From NCBI GenBank assembly GCA_001828855.1, contig MHZT01000036.1:121309-185308 (forward strand): DNA of 64,000 bases. The letters run 5' to 3'. The notes beneath the pieces were generated by a model. It ran no database searches. It was not told the DNA's origin and saw only the letters and a list, made by a program, of their open reading frames with translations. The DNA is from Rhodobacterales bacterium RIFCSPHIGHO2_02_FULL_62_130. Lineage in GTDB: Bacteria; Pseudomonadota; Alphaproteobacteria; Rhodobacterales; Rhodobacteraceae. Within the stretch, counting starts at the first letter, position 1; every line of letters begins with the position of its first letter. Shown piece by piece: positions 40,209 through 50,918 of the stretch. The position numbers and the translations under genes are program-made.

Positions 40209-41120
40209 ATGGATCTGGTCGATGGCATACGCGTCTTTGTCGCGGCGGTAGAAACGGGGTCTTTTTCGGGCGCGGCGGCCCGACTCGGAATGTCTCCGAA
40301 ACTTGCGTCGAAATATATGGCCGAGCTGGAGTCACGCCTTGGCGCACAGCTTTTGCAGCGCACGACGCGGCGGCTGGGGCTGACGGCGGCGGGCGAGCGG
40401 CTGATGGGACGTGCGCCGGACTGGCTTGATCTTCTGGAAGATATGACAGGCGATCTGCGCGAGGTTGGCCGCGGGTTGTCTGGAACCTTGCGCGTCTCTG
40501 CCCCTGTTACCTTCGGTGAGCTGTTCGTTCAGCCGATGCTGCGCCGGTTCCGCGCGCCCCATCCAGATCTGGAGATTGACCTGCGCCTGTCCGACAGCTT
40601 TGTCGATCTGGCCGCCGACGGCATCGATGTGGCCATCCGCATCGGGCGTCTGGACGATTCTGCCCTGATCGCGCGCAAACTGGGGCAATCGGGACTGCTG
40701 CTTGTGGCCTCGCCCGGCTATCTTGCCGAGCACGGCGCGCCACAAACCAGAGACGCGTTGACCCATCACCTTTGCATACGGGACACCAACATGCGCGGGG
40801 ACGGGGCATGGCCCCTTACCGTCGGCGGCGAGATACAGCGGATCACCGTAGCGGGACACTATCTGGTCAATAGCGCCCGCATGGCGCGCGATCTGGCGAT
40901 CAGCGGCGAGGGGATCGCGCTTTGCCCCGATTACATCGTACGGGATGATCTGGCGGCAGGTCGCCTGTCACATGTGCTGTGCGATGTCAGCGGTCCCAGA
41001 CTGGACATCCATGCTGTGCATCTGAGCCAGAGGCGGCTTGCCCGCCGAAGCCGCGCATTGCTGGATTTTCTGGCCAGCGACCGGTTTGGAGGGCTGCTTG
41101 GGTCGTCGTCGGAACGATAG
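40209..41120 (+). CDS. LysR-family transcriptional regulator; start revised to MDLVDGIRVF
   Basis: GIRVFVAAVETGSFSGAAARLGMSPKLASKYMAELESRLGAQLLQRTTRRLGLTAAGE. Confidence 0.95.
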   Translation: MDLVDGIRVFVAAVETGSFSGAAARLGMSPKLASKYMAELESRLGAQLLQRTTRRLGLTAAGERLMGRAPDWLDLLEDMTGDLREVGRGLSGTLRVSAPVTFGELFVQPMLRRFRAPHPDLEIDLRLSDSFVDLAADGIDVAIRIGRLDDSALIARKLGQSGLLLVASPGYLAEHGAPQTRDALTHHLCIRDTNMRGDGAWPLTVGGEIQRITVAGHYLVNSARMARDLAISGEGIALCPDYIVRDDLAAGRLSHVLCDVSGPRLDIHAVHLSQRRLARRSRALLDFLASDRFGGLLGSSSER

Positions 41121-41263
41121 GCGGGTTTTCCTGATCGCAAACGGCCCTTTGCAACCGGGCATTTGAACGCGGCCAAGGGCAGCAGAAATCTGATGCCTGC
41201 CTCCTTGCGGCAAGGGGTGGGGACATTCACGCACCCGCAGCCACCGGGTGACCCTTTCTTCAG

Positions 41264-41509
41264 TTTGTGATGTAGCCGCCATCGACAACGATTTCGGCCC
41301 CATGCACGAAAGAGGACTCGTCAGACACAGGGTCGAGAATCGCGGTCCCGATGATGCCGTAGATCGACGAGATGTTGATGATGAAGGCTTTTCCCGGCTC
41401 TTTCATCACGAAAACATGCGCCCTCGCGGGCAAGAAGTTTGGAATGGGATTTGTCCTTTCCCATTGCGCCGCCTGTCACCAAGGCGACTTTACCCGATAC
41501 ACGTCCCAT
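41264..41509 (-). pseudogene. SDR pseudogene with internal deletion and frameshift
   Basis: Minus strand: MGRVSGKVALVTGGAMGK start, then in another frame KAFIINISSIYGIIG...SDESSFVHGAEIVVDGGYITN C-terminus; YxxxK region missing. Confidence 0.8.
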
Positions 41510-41789
41510 AGACTCCCTCCTTTAATCCTACGGTTTTGTGGAAACATATTGGGCCGGTGTGACTCTCTCCCCCTTGGCCAACGCATCAGGCCAAAGCCAT
41601 TTCGCGGTCGAAGATCATGGTCTGGTAGGCCTCCTACTTCATCGCGTTGATCGAGGTGCGGGAGATGCCGATGCCTGCTATGTAGAACATCACCGCATTC
41701 TTCTTGCCGGGGATGTTAGCACCGAAGATTCAGCTTTCGACCTTGGGGAACAGGGTCATATCGATAATCGTGCGGCAAAGGCCAACCCA

Positions 41790-42265
41790 TTCATCACTGG
41801 CGGCCTAGGTCGGTTCGATGCGGCACAGGCCTTTTGCCTCTATCATCCTGACGGTGACGGTGATCCATTCCACCTGCGTTCCGATGCTGGGCGGCAGGTT
41901 GGTGAAGGGGCCGTTCGGGCCGAGGATCATGAAGGATTCGGGAAATCCGTCTCCAGCAGCAAGATAGCCAAGCCGGCAGTCCTTTCATTTGTCGCGCGGG
42001 TGAAGCCGAACTTCTGCAGATTGCCGTTCAGCGGCCCGACTTGCGCGCCCAACACCCGGATGATCAGTTGGGCGCCAAGGCAGATGCCAAGCAACAGCAC
42101 ATCCGCCGCCACATCGCGCGACAGTTCTGGCAGCGCGCCACCCGATAGGGGCGATAGCCGGCAGGAGTTGGGCTGTTGGTTTCGGAAAAGGTCTGGACCC
42201 GATCATCATCAACCATATCGTGGTGGCGGATCAGAAGAAGTGTGCGGCTCATGCTTGGTCCGTTT
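41790..42265 (-). pseudogene. Class I glutamine amidotransferase-like pseudogene, multiply frameshifted
   Basis: MSRTLLLIRHHDMVDDDRVQTFSETNSPTP then, in another frame, VLLLGICLGAQLIIRVLGAQVGPL (GxCLGAQ nucleophile elbow). Confidence 0.65.
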
Positions 42266-42835
42266 AAGGGGAAGGCCGGTGAGGATGAACTGGCGCACCT
42301 GTTCTGCCGTGTCACAGACCGCCAGATCGCGGCGGCCCGTCAGTGCCTCGGCGCAATAGCGCGGGTTCAACAGGCGCTCGTCCGGGTCGTCGTGGATTTC
42401 CAACGTGCCATAGCCGACCCGATGGAAATAGGCGATGCGGGCGCGGATCGGCGCGCGTTTGGCGTCATCGCCCAAGGCAAGGAACATCTTCTCCAGTGCG
42501 CCGATTCTAAGCGCGGCGGCGGCCAGAACTGCGGCTGTGGGGGGGCGGAATGCGCACCGCATTGTCAAAGCGCGGGTCGATGCTGCCGTCCAGCACGGTC
42601 AGGCGCAAGGCGGCCAAATATTGCTGAAAGCCATCCTGTGACGAGGCAGGGCGCCTGTCGCGCGGGGATGGTCCTCCGCACCCAAGAAGACAGGAGCCAA
42701 TCTCATATCCTGCAAGGATGCTACCGCTTTCGCCGCCTCTCTCGCCGCCACGCTGATGATCTTGATCAATGAACCGCCCCGTCTTTGCTTGCATACAAAA
42801 CCCTCGGAAGATTGCCGCTCATGGAACAGCCACAA
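42209..42835 (-). pseudogene. Further degenerate coding remnant(s), family unassigned
   Basis: Coding-like minus-strand fragments in different frames, e.g. IAYFHRVGYGTLEIHDDPDERLLNPRYCAEALTGRR and IISVAAREAAKAVASLQDMRLAPVFLGAEDHP. Confidence 0.45.
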
Positions 42836-43303
42836 GAGAAGAATACTTCGAAGCCCTATTCACCCGAGTTCTTTGGGCGCGTGGTGCGGTTGGAGATGGC
42901 CTGATCATTGCGGCGGGATGCGGTCTAGAAGTCGAACCGTCGAACTGCGGGGGTCTAAAAGACGAGTGGATCGATGCCGCACATTCGCAGCACATCCCGC
43001 GAACAAATGCGCGCATCCCGTCTGGTTTCGAATTTTTCGCGGGTCCACGTCCAGCAACATCCCACGGTCCAGCGTCAGGTCAGCACGTTGCAGGCTCAGC
43101 CCGAGTATCAGGTTCCCTATCGAGATCCTCGGGAACAGACGTTGCTGACGTCAACGCGATGTGGTGGCCCCAGTGCAAAACCCGCAGCATGATGCAGAAT
43201 CGAAGAGGCCGGATGATCCTTTCCCCGACCCATCATCACATGGATCGGGGAAAGGCAAATACGCATGGCAAGCGGATTTTGGCGTCAGGTAAGCAGCACT
43301 GGA

Positions 43304-45067
43304 TTATGCAGCTTCGATCTGGAGCCGGCGCTTTTCTGTCGCGGCCAGATCGACCGTTTCTGCCTCAAGGTCCAATACAACACCGTAAACATCGGCGGCG
43401 TCTTCTGCCGAGCAGAAACCGTCCAGCACGTCATCCAGCACCTTTTTCGGATCACGCTCCAGCGGGCTGCCATAGCCGCCGCCGCAGGGGGAATAATAGG
43501 CCATCACATCATTGGCCTTCACCGCCAGCCCGTGAAACTTGGAGGGCATTTCGCGCACTTCTCCGCCTGCAATATTATAGATATCGCATTTGCCCAAAGC
43601 GCCAGACTTGCCGCCGAAGATCCCCCACGGCACGTTGGTGTGGCGTTCGGATTCGTGGGTGATGATGCCATCGGTCAGGATGCGCTGCGCCTTCACCACT
43701 CCGATGCCACCCCTGAACCGCCCCGCACCGGGGGCCACATCGTCGCGCAGCTCATAGCGGTCGCAGATCATCGGGATATGCATCGCCAGATCTTCCAGCG
43801 GGTTGTTGCGGGTGTTGGCCATCAGGTTGTCAATCGCATCGGGACCATCAGACCGCGGGCGGCCCCCGTAGGCGCCTTCGTTCACCTCAAGGAACACCCA
43901 GTAATTCCCGTCCGGCTTGACCCCTGCATAAGAGGCAAAGCTGATCGAGGCGGATGATCCCGCGATGATCTCGTCAGGCAGAACCGGTGCCATCGCCTTC
44001 AGGATCAGGTCGATCATGAAATTGCACTGGGTAAACCGTGCCTCCGCCGCCGCAGGGGCCTTGGGGTTGAAGATGGTGCCAAGCGGCGCGATCACCGAAA
44101 TCGGCCGGAACGAGCCTTGGTTCGACGGCACGCGGGTGGGCGAGGTGGCCGTATCCAGCAGCAGCTTGCGGAAGGCGGCAAAAGCCGCCACCTTGGTCGA
44201 TCCTTCAAACGGCACGTTATAGGCCGTAGGTGTTTGCGGGGCCGATCCGGTCAGGTCCACTTCGATCCGGTCATCAATGACGCGGACACAAACCTTGACC
44301 GGCAGGCGCTGGCCACGGTTGCGGCCATCATCGTCCAGCCAGCCTTCGGCGCGGTATTCGCCGTTTGGAATTGCACTGATGCGCTGCCGCAGCATGGTTT
44401 CGGAATAATCCATCAACTGGTTGCAGGCCGAAAACACCAGATCCTTGCCATAGCGGTCCAGCAGTTCCTTGAACCGCTTGACCCCCAGACGGGCCGAGGC
44501 AATCTGCGCCTCGATATCATCCACCAACTGCCGCGCGGCGCGGCTGTTGCGGCGGATGTAGTTCCACATCGTATCGTTGCGTTCGCCCTTGCGATACAGC
44601 TTGGTTCCGGCGAACAGCATGCCTTCGGCGTAAACGTCCGGCACGTCGATGATCAGGCCGGGGGTGGCGGCACCGATATCGATGTGGTGGGCGGTGTTGG
44701 CGGAATAGCCGACCAACTCGCCATCGTGGAAAATCGGGATGACGATGGCCAGATCTGGGGTATGGGACGACCCGAAATAGGGATGGTTATGCACCACCAC
44801 GTCACCGTCGAACCACTGCCCGTCATCAAGGCTTTCCCTGATCCCGTTCAGATAGCCGGGAATCGAGCCGATGTGCATCGGCGTTGATTCACTTTCGCAC
44901 AGCGTGTTGAAATCGCGGTCGAAAAGCCCTGCGCCAAGATCTTCGGATTCGCGGATGATCGAGGAAAAGGACATGCGGAACAGCACATGCGCCATTTCCT
45001 CGGCGATGGTTTCCATCGCGCCACGGATGACTTGCAGCGTGATCGGATCGACTTTCGTTCTGGTCAT
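43304..45067 (-). CDS. hyuB: Hydantoinase B / 5-oxoprolinase-like B subunit (HyuB)
   Basis: MTRTKVDPITLQVIRGAMETIAEEMAHVLFRMSFSSIIRESEDLGAGLFD. Confidence 0.93.
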   Translation of the reverse strand: MTRTKVDPITLQVIRGAMETIAEEMAHVLFRMSFSSIIRESEDLGAGLFDRDFNTLCESESTPMHIGSIPGYLNGIRESLDDGQWFDGDVVVHNHPYFGSSHTPDLAIVIPIFHDGELVGYSANTAHHIDIGAATPGLIIDVPDVYAEGMLFAGTKLYRKGERNDTMWNYIRRNSRAARQLVDDIEAQIASARLGVKRFKELLDRYGKDLVFSACNQLMDYSETMLRQRISAIPNGEYRAEGWLDDDGRNRGQRLPVKVCVRVIDDRIEVDLTGSAPQTPTAYNVPFEGSTKVAAFAAFRKLLLDTATSPTRVPSNQGSFRPISVIAPLGTIFNPKAPAAAEARFTQCNFMIDLILKAMAPVLPDEIIAGSSASISFASYAGVKPDGNYWVFLEVNEGAYGGRPRSDGPDAIDNLMANTRNNPLEDLAMHIPMICDRYELRDDVAPGAGRFRGGIGVVKAQRILTDGIITHESERHTNVPWGIFGGKSGALGKCDIYNIAGGEVREMPSKFHGLAVKANDVMAYYSPCGGGYGSPLERDPKKVLDDVLDGFCSAEDAADVYGVVLDLEAETVDLAATEKRRLQIEAA

Positions 45068-45077
45068 GGCATGATCC

Positions 45078-47153
45078 TCAAATCTTGGCGATGCGGAGGC
45101 TGCCGTAGGTCAGAACCTCGGCGCGGTAGGTGGGGGGCAAAAGCGTGGTGGAGTTGTGCTGGATCAGGATCGCAGGCCCGTCCACTGTCACGCCCGCGCC
45201 CAGTTTCGTGCGGTCATAGCGCGGGGTCTGGTGGGTTGATCCGTCATCGAACACCGTCTCGCGGGTGTAAAGCAACGAGGCCGGAACATCGGCCTGCGTG
45301 CCTTTCGGAACCGCTGGCAGTTGCAGATGCGGGGCGGCGGCGGTGGCGATAACGCGGATGTTGTAAAGTTCGACCAGCGCATCATCAAAGGCATAGCCGT
45401 AGTCGGCGGTATGGCGGGCGTGAAAGGCGGCGATCACCTCGGTCCGGTTCGCCTCGGTCAATGTGCCGCCCGGGATCGGAACCCGCAGTTCAAAGCCTTG
45501 GCCGTGATAGCGCACCTCGGCAATCACCTCAAAGCGGCGGTCGGGCGCAGGGATGGCGTCGGCATCCAGATCGACATTGCCCGCCGCAACCAGCGTTTCG
45601 ATCACCGCGTTCACCTTGTCCATCTGGGCTTGGGTCGCGGTGAACAGATTGGTGATGACCGACCGGATATGTTCGTATTGCAGGTTCGTACACAGAAGCC
45701 CCATCGCCGCCGTGATCCCCGGCGCCAGCGGCACCAGCACGTCCTTGGCCGAAACCAGTTCCGCCAGCGCGACCCCGTGAAACGGACCGGCCCCGCCAAA
45801 GGGCATCAGGCTGAACTCGCGCGGGTCATAGCCACGGGCGACCGAATTGGCGCGCATGGTCAGCGCCATGTTGTTGTTCACCACCTTGATGATGCCAAGC
45901 GCGGCCTCGGTGACGGAAATCCCCATGGGATCGGCGATCTTGTCCTTGATGGCCTTGTGGGACAGCGCGGGGTCCAGCGGCAGATCACCGCCCAGAAACT
46001 TGTCGGCATCCATCCGGCCCAGCACAACCTGCGCGTCGGTCACGGTGGGTTCGGTGCCGCCGCGCCCATAGCAGGCAGGCCCAGGCTCAGATCCGGCAGA
46101 GCGCGGGCCAACGTGAAAGCCCCCCGCCGCATCCAGATAGGCAATCGAACCGCCGCCCGCCCCGATGGTTTCCAGATCGATCATCGGGGCCATCACGGCA
46201 TGACCCGACACCAGCGTATCACGTGGATTCTTGATGCGGATGCGCCCGCCCGCGATGGTGGAAATATCCGCCGAGGTGCCGCCGATATCATTGGTCAGGA
46301 TATTTTCAATCCCCGCCAGTCGCGCCTCGGCCAGCGCGCCGATCACACCGCCCGCAGGACCGGACAGCAGGATGCCCACGGGTTTCTTGGCACAGCCGTC
46401 GATGGTGGAAATCCCGCCATTCGACTGGATCACCCGCAGCTTGGCCGGAATCCCCGCCGCCTGCACCTTTTCCTCAAGGTTCCGCAAATACAGCGCCGAT
46501 TTCGGGCCGACATAGGCGTTCATCGCCACGGTCGAGAAACGTTCGTATTCGCGGATGACATTGGCCACTTCCGAGGAAATCGACACATAGGCATCGGGAA
46601 TTTCTTCCAACACAATCTCGCGCGCCCGCTTTTCGTGGGCATCGTTCAGGAAAGAAAACAGAAAGCCGACGCAGACCGACTTGATCCCGCGCTTGCGGAA
46701 CAGGGCGCAGGCGGCGCGCACCTCTGCCTCATCCATCGCCACCGAAACCTCGCCCGTGGGGGGCAGGATACGCTCGGAGATCGCAATACGATTGCGGCGC
46801 TTGACCAGCGGGTTCGACTGCCACGGCACATCGAAATGCAGCGAGAAGTTGTGCGGCCGCTTGTGCCGCCCGATATGCAGGATATCGCGGAAGCCTTTGG
46901 TGGTCAGCATGCCAACCTCGGCCCCGTTATGCTCGATGGTGATATTGGTCGCCACCGTTGTGCCATGGGCGATCAGGCTGACCGCCTCTTTGGCGATCCC
47001 TGCGATGTCGCAAATCTCTTGGACCCCTCTGATCACCGCAATCGACTGATCCTTGGGAGTCGACGGCACCTTGTGGAAGAAGATGCCCTTGTCACATTCC
47101 AGGATGAGGTCGGTGTTTGTTCCACCCACATCCACACCAATCCGTGCCATCAT
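45078..47153 (-). CDS. hyuA: Hydantoinase A / 5-oxoprolinase-like A subunit (HyuA)
   Basis: RIGVDVGGTNTDLILECDKG; HGTTVATNITIEHNGAEVGMLTTKGFRDILHIGRH; NDIGGTSADISTIAGG. Confidence 0.95.
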   Translation of the reverse strand: MMARIGVDVGGTNTDLILECDKGIFFHKVPSTPKDQSIAVIRGVQEICDIAGIAKEAVSLIAHGTTVATNITIEHNGAEVGMLTTKGFRDILHIGRHKRPHNFSLHFDVPWQSNPLVKRRNRIAISERILPPTGEVSVAMDEAEVRAACALFRKRGIKSVCVGFLFSFLNDAHEKRAREIVLEEIPDAYVSISSEVANVIREYERFSTVAMNAYVGPKSALYLRNLEEKVQAAGIPAKLRVIQSNGGISTIDGCAKKPVGILLSGPAGGVIGALAEARLAGIENILTNDIGGTSADISTIAGGRIRIKNPRDTLVSGHAVMAPMIDLETIGAGGGSIAYLDAAGGFHVGPRSAGSEPGPACYGRGGTEPTVTDAQVVLGRMDADKFLGGDLPLDPALSHKAIKDKIADPMGISVTEAALGIIKVVNNNMALTMRANSVARGYDPREFSLMPFGGAGPFHGVALAELVSAKDVLVPLAPGITAAMGLLCTNLQYEHIRSVITNLFTATQAQMDKVNAVIETLVAAGNVDLDADAIPAPDRRFEVIAEVRYHGQGFELRVPIPGGTLTEANRTEVIAAFHARHTADYGYAFDDALVELYNIRVIATAAAPHLQLPAVPKGTQADVPASLLYTRETVFDDGSTHQTPRYDRTKLGAGVTVDGPAILIQHNSTTLLPPTYRAEVLTYGSLRIAKI

Positions 47154-47216
47154 ACCCTCGCTGTTGTCTCTTTATGGATGGGGCAACCTTGATGGATGCC
47201 CCTTTTGCGCTGCGCT

Positions 47217-47933
47217 TCAGGCGCGGTTGCGACGGCCGATTTCGTCAAGCGTCTTGCAGATGTCATCCACAGATTCGACGTCACCGAACTTGGCATCGAT
47301 ATCGAAAAGGTTCCATGCAACGGCACCGGGCACGCGGTCGCCGATAGCCTCGCGGGCGGCGATGGTGTGGAAGCCGTCGGCGATGCCGTCGCAGATCGTC
47401 TGGCGCACGCAGGCACAGGCGGTAACACCGGTGACCACGATTGTGTCAACATCATTGGCGCGCAGGATACCTGCAAGCTCGGTGCCGTGGAAGGACGAGG
47501 CGCGCTTCTTCAGCAACGTGTATTCGCCCGCAATTGGCGCGATCCGGCTGTCAATTGCCCAAAGATTGGTATCCTTCAGGTCCACCACTTCGACCGGAAT
47601 CTTGTGGTGCCACAGGCCCATATCGGTGAAATCGGCAGTGCGGTCGGGGATTTCATAGGCTGTTGTCACATGCACCACCGGCAGATTGTTGGCGCGGAAG
47701 TGCTTGAGCAGTTTCTGCATGCCGGGGATGATTTCATTGTCCATCTTCTCCTGATCGCAGGTGAAGGGATTGCCGGGGCGGGTCCAGGCGTTTGCCAGAT
47801 CAACACTGACCAGCGCGGGGCGTTTGCCGAAGCCGACACGGCGCTGGAAACCGCGCTCTTTGTAAAGCTTCGAGGCCGTATCGAATGCCTGTTGCAGCAG
47901 GCGGTCCAGTTCTTTGGTGTCCACGTCGCTCAT
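47217..47933 (-). CDS. Isochorismatase-family hydrolase, N-carbamoylsarcosine amidase-like
   Basis: YKERGFQRRVGFGKRPALVSVDLANAWTRPGNPF...VTGVTACACVRQTICDGIADGF...IGDRVPGAVAWNLFDIDAKFGDVES closely matches recalled N-carbamoylsarcosine amidohydrolase sequence. Confidence 0.88.
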   Translation of the reverse strand: MSDVDTKELDRLLQQAFDTASKLYKERGFQRRVGFGKRPALVSVDLANAWTRPGNPFTCDQEKMDNEIIPGMQKLLKHFRANNLPVVHVTTAYEIPDRTADFTDMGLWHHKIPVEVVDLKDTNLWAIDSRIAPIAGEYTLLKKRASSFHGTELAGILRANDVDTIVVTGVTACACVRQTICDGIADGFHTIAAREAIGDRVPGAVAWNLFDIDAKFGDVESVDDICKTLDEIGRRNRA

Positions 47934-48078
47934 TTCCTAGTCCTTCATATGTTAGGGCGATGAATTCATTTGCACTGCCGGAACATCGGTATGGAATGGC
48001 CGGATTCCCCTCTATTATGGATAGTATTGCATTTATCTTTTCGGGCAGTTTTGCTATGTCGCAGGAAAGGAGGGAGGC

Positions 48079-48984
48079 ATGACGCAAACCCCGAGTTCCC
48101 GCGATATCGAAGCCTTCAATGTGGTGGCCGTGGAGCTGAGTTTCCGCCGTGCGGCCGAACGTCTGGCGATGGATCAATCTGCCTTGTCGCGCCGCATCCG
48201 GCAGTTGGAAGAGAATCTCGGCTATCAGCTGATCCGCCGCACCACCCGCGAGGTGTCCTTGACGGCGGCGGGCGAGATTTTCCATGAACGCACCCGCCTG
48301 TTGGGGTCCGAGATCGACGCCGCCGTTCACGCCGCAAGGATTGCGGCCGAAGGCAAGCGAGGGCAGTTGCGTATCGGCTATATGTCTTTTGCGGCGATTG
48401 AATGGATGCCGCGCGTGGTGCGCGAATTCACCGAGCGTTATCCCGATATCGATCTGGAGCTGAAATATATCCGCACGCAGGGCCAGAAAATCGAACTGGC
48501 CCGCAATAACATTGATCTGGGCTTCATGCTTGGGCCGTTGCACCACCCGCAATACGAGGTGTTGGAGTTGTCATCCGATCCTCTGGTTGCGATTTTGCCA
48601 ATCGGCCACAGGCTTTCAACCCGCCCCGATGTGACACTTGGCGATCTTGCCCGCTATCCGATGGTGCTGGGCAGCATTGCCGAATGGGATTTTTTCCGCC
48701 AGTTCGTTCTGGATGCCTTTGCACAGGCGGGCCAGCATGTTCAGATCAAATACGAAGCCTCGAACGCGATGGGGATTCTGGGTCTGGTGTCCGAAGGCTT
48801 GGGTGTTTCGGTCTATGCGGATTCGATCACCCGCTTTCAGCCCCGCACCATCATGACCAAACCGATTTCGGATTGCGCGGCGCAGGTGCAAACCTTGCTG
48901 GTGTGGAACAGGGCTTACAAGAATCCGGCCCTGATGAATTTCGTGGCCGTCGCGCGGGAGCTTGCACGACGGCCACAGGCCTAG
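48079..48984 (+). CDS. LysR-family transcriptional regulator
   Basis: DIEAFNVVAVELSFRRAAERLAMDQSALSRRIRQLEENLGYQLIRRTTREVSLTAAGE. Confidence 0.95.
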   Translation: MTQTPSSRDIEAFNVVAVELSFRRAAERLAMDQSALSRRIRQLEENLGYQLIRRTTREVSLTAAGEIFHERTRLLGSEIDAAVHAARIAAEGKRGQLRIGYMSFAAIEWMPRVVREFTERYPDIDLELKYIRTQGQKIELARNNIDLGFMLGPLHHPQYEVLELSSDPLVAILPIGHRLSTRPDVTLGDLARYPMVLGSIAEWDFFRQFVLDAFAQAGQHVQIKYEASNAMGILGLVSEGLGVSVYADSITRFQPRTIMTKPISDCAAQVQTLLVWNRAYKNPALMNFVAVARELARRPQA

Positions 48985-50093
48985 TGTGCCAGCGCGTCGC
49001 CCGAGGAATTATTCGACCCGACAAGCATGCACACATCCTGAGGCTGCCAGCGCGCAACAACCTCGTCCCCGAAGTGCAAAGGTTTGGCGAAAAAATCGGA
49101 TTCCGGCAGATGGGCCACGAATTCCTCGGCCTGCGGCGTGACAAGTTCAACCTTTACGAAGGTGCCTTGGTATTCCACGTTGATCACCTTTCCCGGCAAG
49201 GCATTAGCCCCCCCTGCCGGACCCTGATCCAGCCGGATCTTGTCGCGGCGGACGGCAAAGCGGATTTCCTGCCCTGCACGCAGCGCGGCACGCGGGGCGA
49301 AGGCATAGCGACCACCCTCTGCCCCTTCGGCCTGAATCTCGTCGCCGACGGTCAGTACCCGCGCCGAGACGACATTTTGTCCGCCCATGAACCGCGCGAC
49401 ATAGGGGGAATGCGGGCGATCATAGATTTCACGCGGATGGGCGGCCTGCTCGATCAATCCGTGATCCATCACGATTACCTTGTCGGCCAAGGCGATGGCT
49501 TCGGGCTGGGTATGGGTGACGTGGATGAAGGTGATGCCAAGATCGTTTTGCAGGCGTTTCAATTCCACCCGCATCCGCAGGCGCAGGAACTCATCCAGCG
49601 CCGACAGCGGCTCATCCAGCAACAGAACCTGCGGGTTGGTGATCAGCGCGCGGGCCAAGGCCACCCGCTGTTGCTGCCCGCCCGACAGTTGCGACGGCAT
49701 CCGGTCTGCCATATGGCCCAGTTGCACCCGCGCCAGCATTTCACGCGCACGGTCACGACGTTCCGCGCCAAGGCCATGAATTTTCAGCGGAAAAGCCACG
49801 TTGTCCGTCAGGCTTAGATGCGGGAACAGCGCATAGTTCTGGAACATCAGCGCGGTGCCGCGCTCTCCGGTCCGCACATGCGTCACATCCTTGCCACCAA
49901 TCAGGATGCGGCCCGATGTGGGCGTCTCATGCCCTGCGATCATCCGCAGCAGCGTGGACTTGCCACATCCCGACGGCCCGATCATGCAGCAATAACTGCC
50001 GCCCTCGATCACCTGATCCACTGCATTCACCGCAGCCACAGCACCGAATTTGCGGGTGACCTTGTCGAGAATGATTTCACCAACTTTGCTCAT
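48981..50093 (-). CDS. Spermidine/putrescine-type ABC transporter ATP-binding protein (PotA type)
   Basis: GPSGCGKSTLLRMIAGHETPTSG; LSGGQQQRVALARALITNPQVLLLDEPLSALD; TOBE domain. Confidence 0.93.
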   Translation of the reverse strand: MSKVGEIILDKVTRKFGAVAAVNAVDQVIEGGSYCCMIGPSGCGKSTLLRMIAGHETPTSGRILIGGKDVTHVRTGERGTALMFQNYALFPHLSLTDNVAFPLKIHGLGAERRDRAREMLARVQLGHMADRMPSQLSGGQQQRVALARALITNPQVLLLDEPLSALDEFLRLRMRVELKRLQNDLGITFIHVTHTQPEAIALADKVIVMDHGLIEQAAHPREIYDRPHSPYVARFMGGQNVVSARVLTVGDEIQAEGAEGGRYAFAPRAALRAGQEIRFAVRRDKIRLDQGPAGGANALPGKVINVEYQGTFVKVELVTPQAEEFVAHLPESDFFAKPLHFGDEVVARWQPQDVCMLVGSNNSSGDALAH

Positions 50094-50108
50094 GGAAGGG
50101 TCCTTTGA

Positions 50109-50909
50109 TTAACGCTTGCGGCCGGTCAGGGCGATGGCGGCGAAGGCGGCAGCGATGACCAGAAGACTAAGCGCGGTGGTCAGGGTGCCAATGGCATACA
50201 GGGCGGGGGTGGTGACATTCGACGTCAGCGAGGCCACTTGCAGCGGCAGGGTGTTCTTGGTGCCAATCGTCAGCAAAGAGCGTGGAAATTCGTCATAGCT
50301 GAGCGTCAGTCCAAACAGGGCAACCGCGATCAGGCCGGGAAACAGGATGGGCAAAGTGACCTGTGTTAAGACCTGCGTCCGTTTCGCGCCGGCATCTCGC
50401 GCTGCCTCCTCCCAACTGCCGTTAAAGCGGTTGAGGACGGCAAACATGATCAGCAAACCAAACGGCAGCGTCCATGTCAGATGCGCGCCAAGGCCCGAAA
50501 TCAGCCAATTGGTCCGCAAGCCCAAAGTCGTAAACAACGTGCCAATGCCAAGCCCGGTCAGAACGCCGGGCATCACCAGCGAGATGATGGCAAGGTAAAA
50601 CAGCACGCCAGAACCACGGAATTTACGGCGAAAGCCAAGGCCCGCGAAGAAAGACACCGTGACGGTGATGACCATCGCCAGTAGGCCCAGAATGATCGAC
50701 CGCATGAAGGCTCCGCCAAGGTCGCCATAGCGGGAACTCTCGAACAGATCGGCGAACCAGTGCAAAGACATGCCGCGCAGCGGGAAGGTCATGCCTCCGG
50801 TCGGCCCTTGGAAAGACAGGATGAAGATGGCGATCATCGGTCCGTAAAGAAACAGGATGAACAGCACGAAAACCGCAGTCAGCAGCCAGAATGTCAGCTT
50901 GGATTGCAT
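50109..50909 (-). CDS. ABC transporter permease (PotC type)
   Basis: EEAARDAGAKRTQVLTQVTLPILFPGLIAVALFGLTLSYDEF. Confidence 0.93.
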   Translation of the reverse strand: MQSKLTFWLLTAVFVLFILFLYGPMIAIFILSFQGPTGGMTFPLRGMSLHWFADLFESSRYGDLGGAFMRSIILGLLAMVITVTVSFFAGLGFRRKFRGSGVLFYLAIISLVMPGVLTGLGIGTLFTTLGLRTNWLISGLGAHLTWTLPFGLLIMFAVLNRFNGSWEEAARDAGAKRTQVLTQVTLPILFPGLIAVALFGLTLSYDEFPRSLLTIGTKNTLPLQVASLTSNVTTPALYAIGTLTTALSLLVIAAAFAAIALTGRKR

Positions 50910-50918
50910 GATGACCCC

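Noticed and set aside
43218-43255. 11-bp hairpin cctttccccga...tcggggaaagg downstream of hyuB
   Set aside because: Stem is perfect but there is no clear U-tract; not called as a terminator
45321-47192. 623-aa + strand ORF
   Set aside because: Antisense shadow of hyuA; low-complexity R/H/Q/G-rich product typical of high-GC opposite-strand frames
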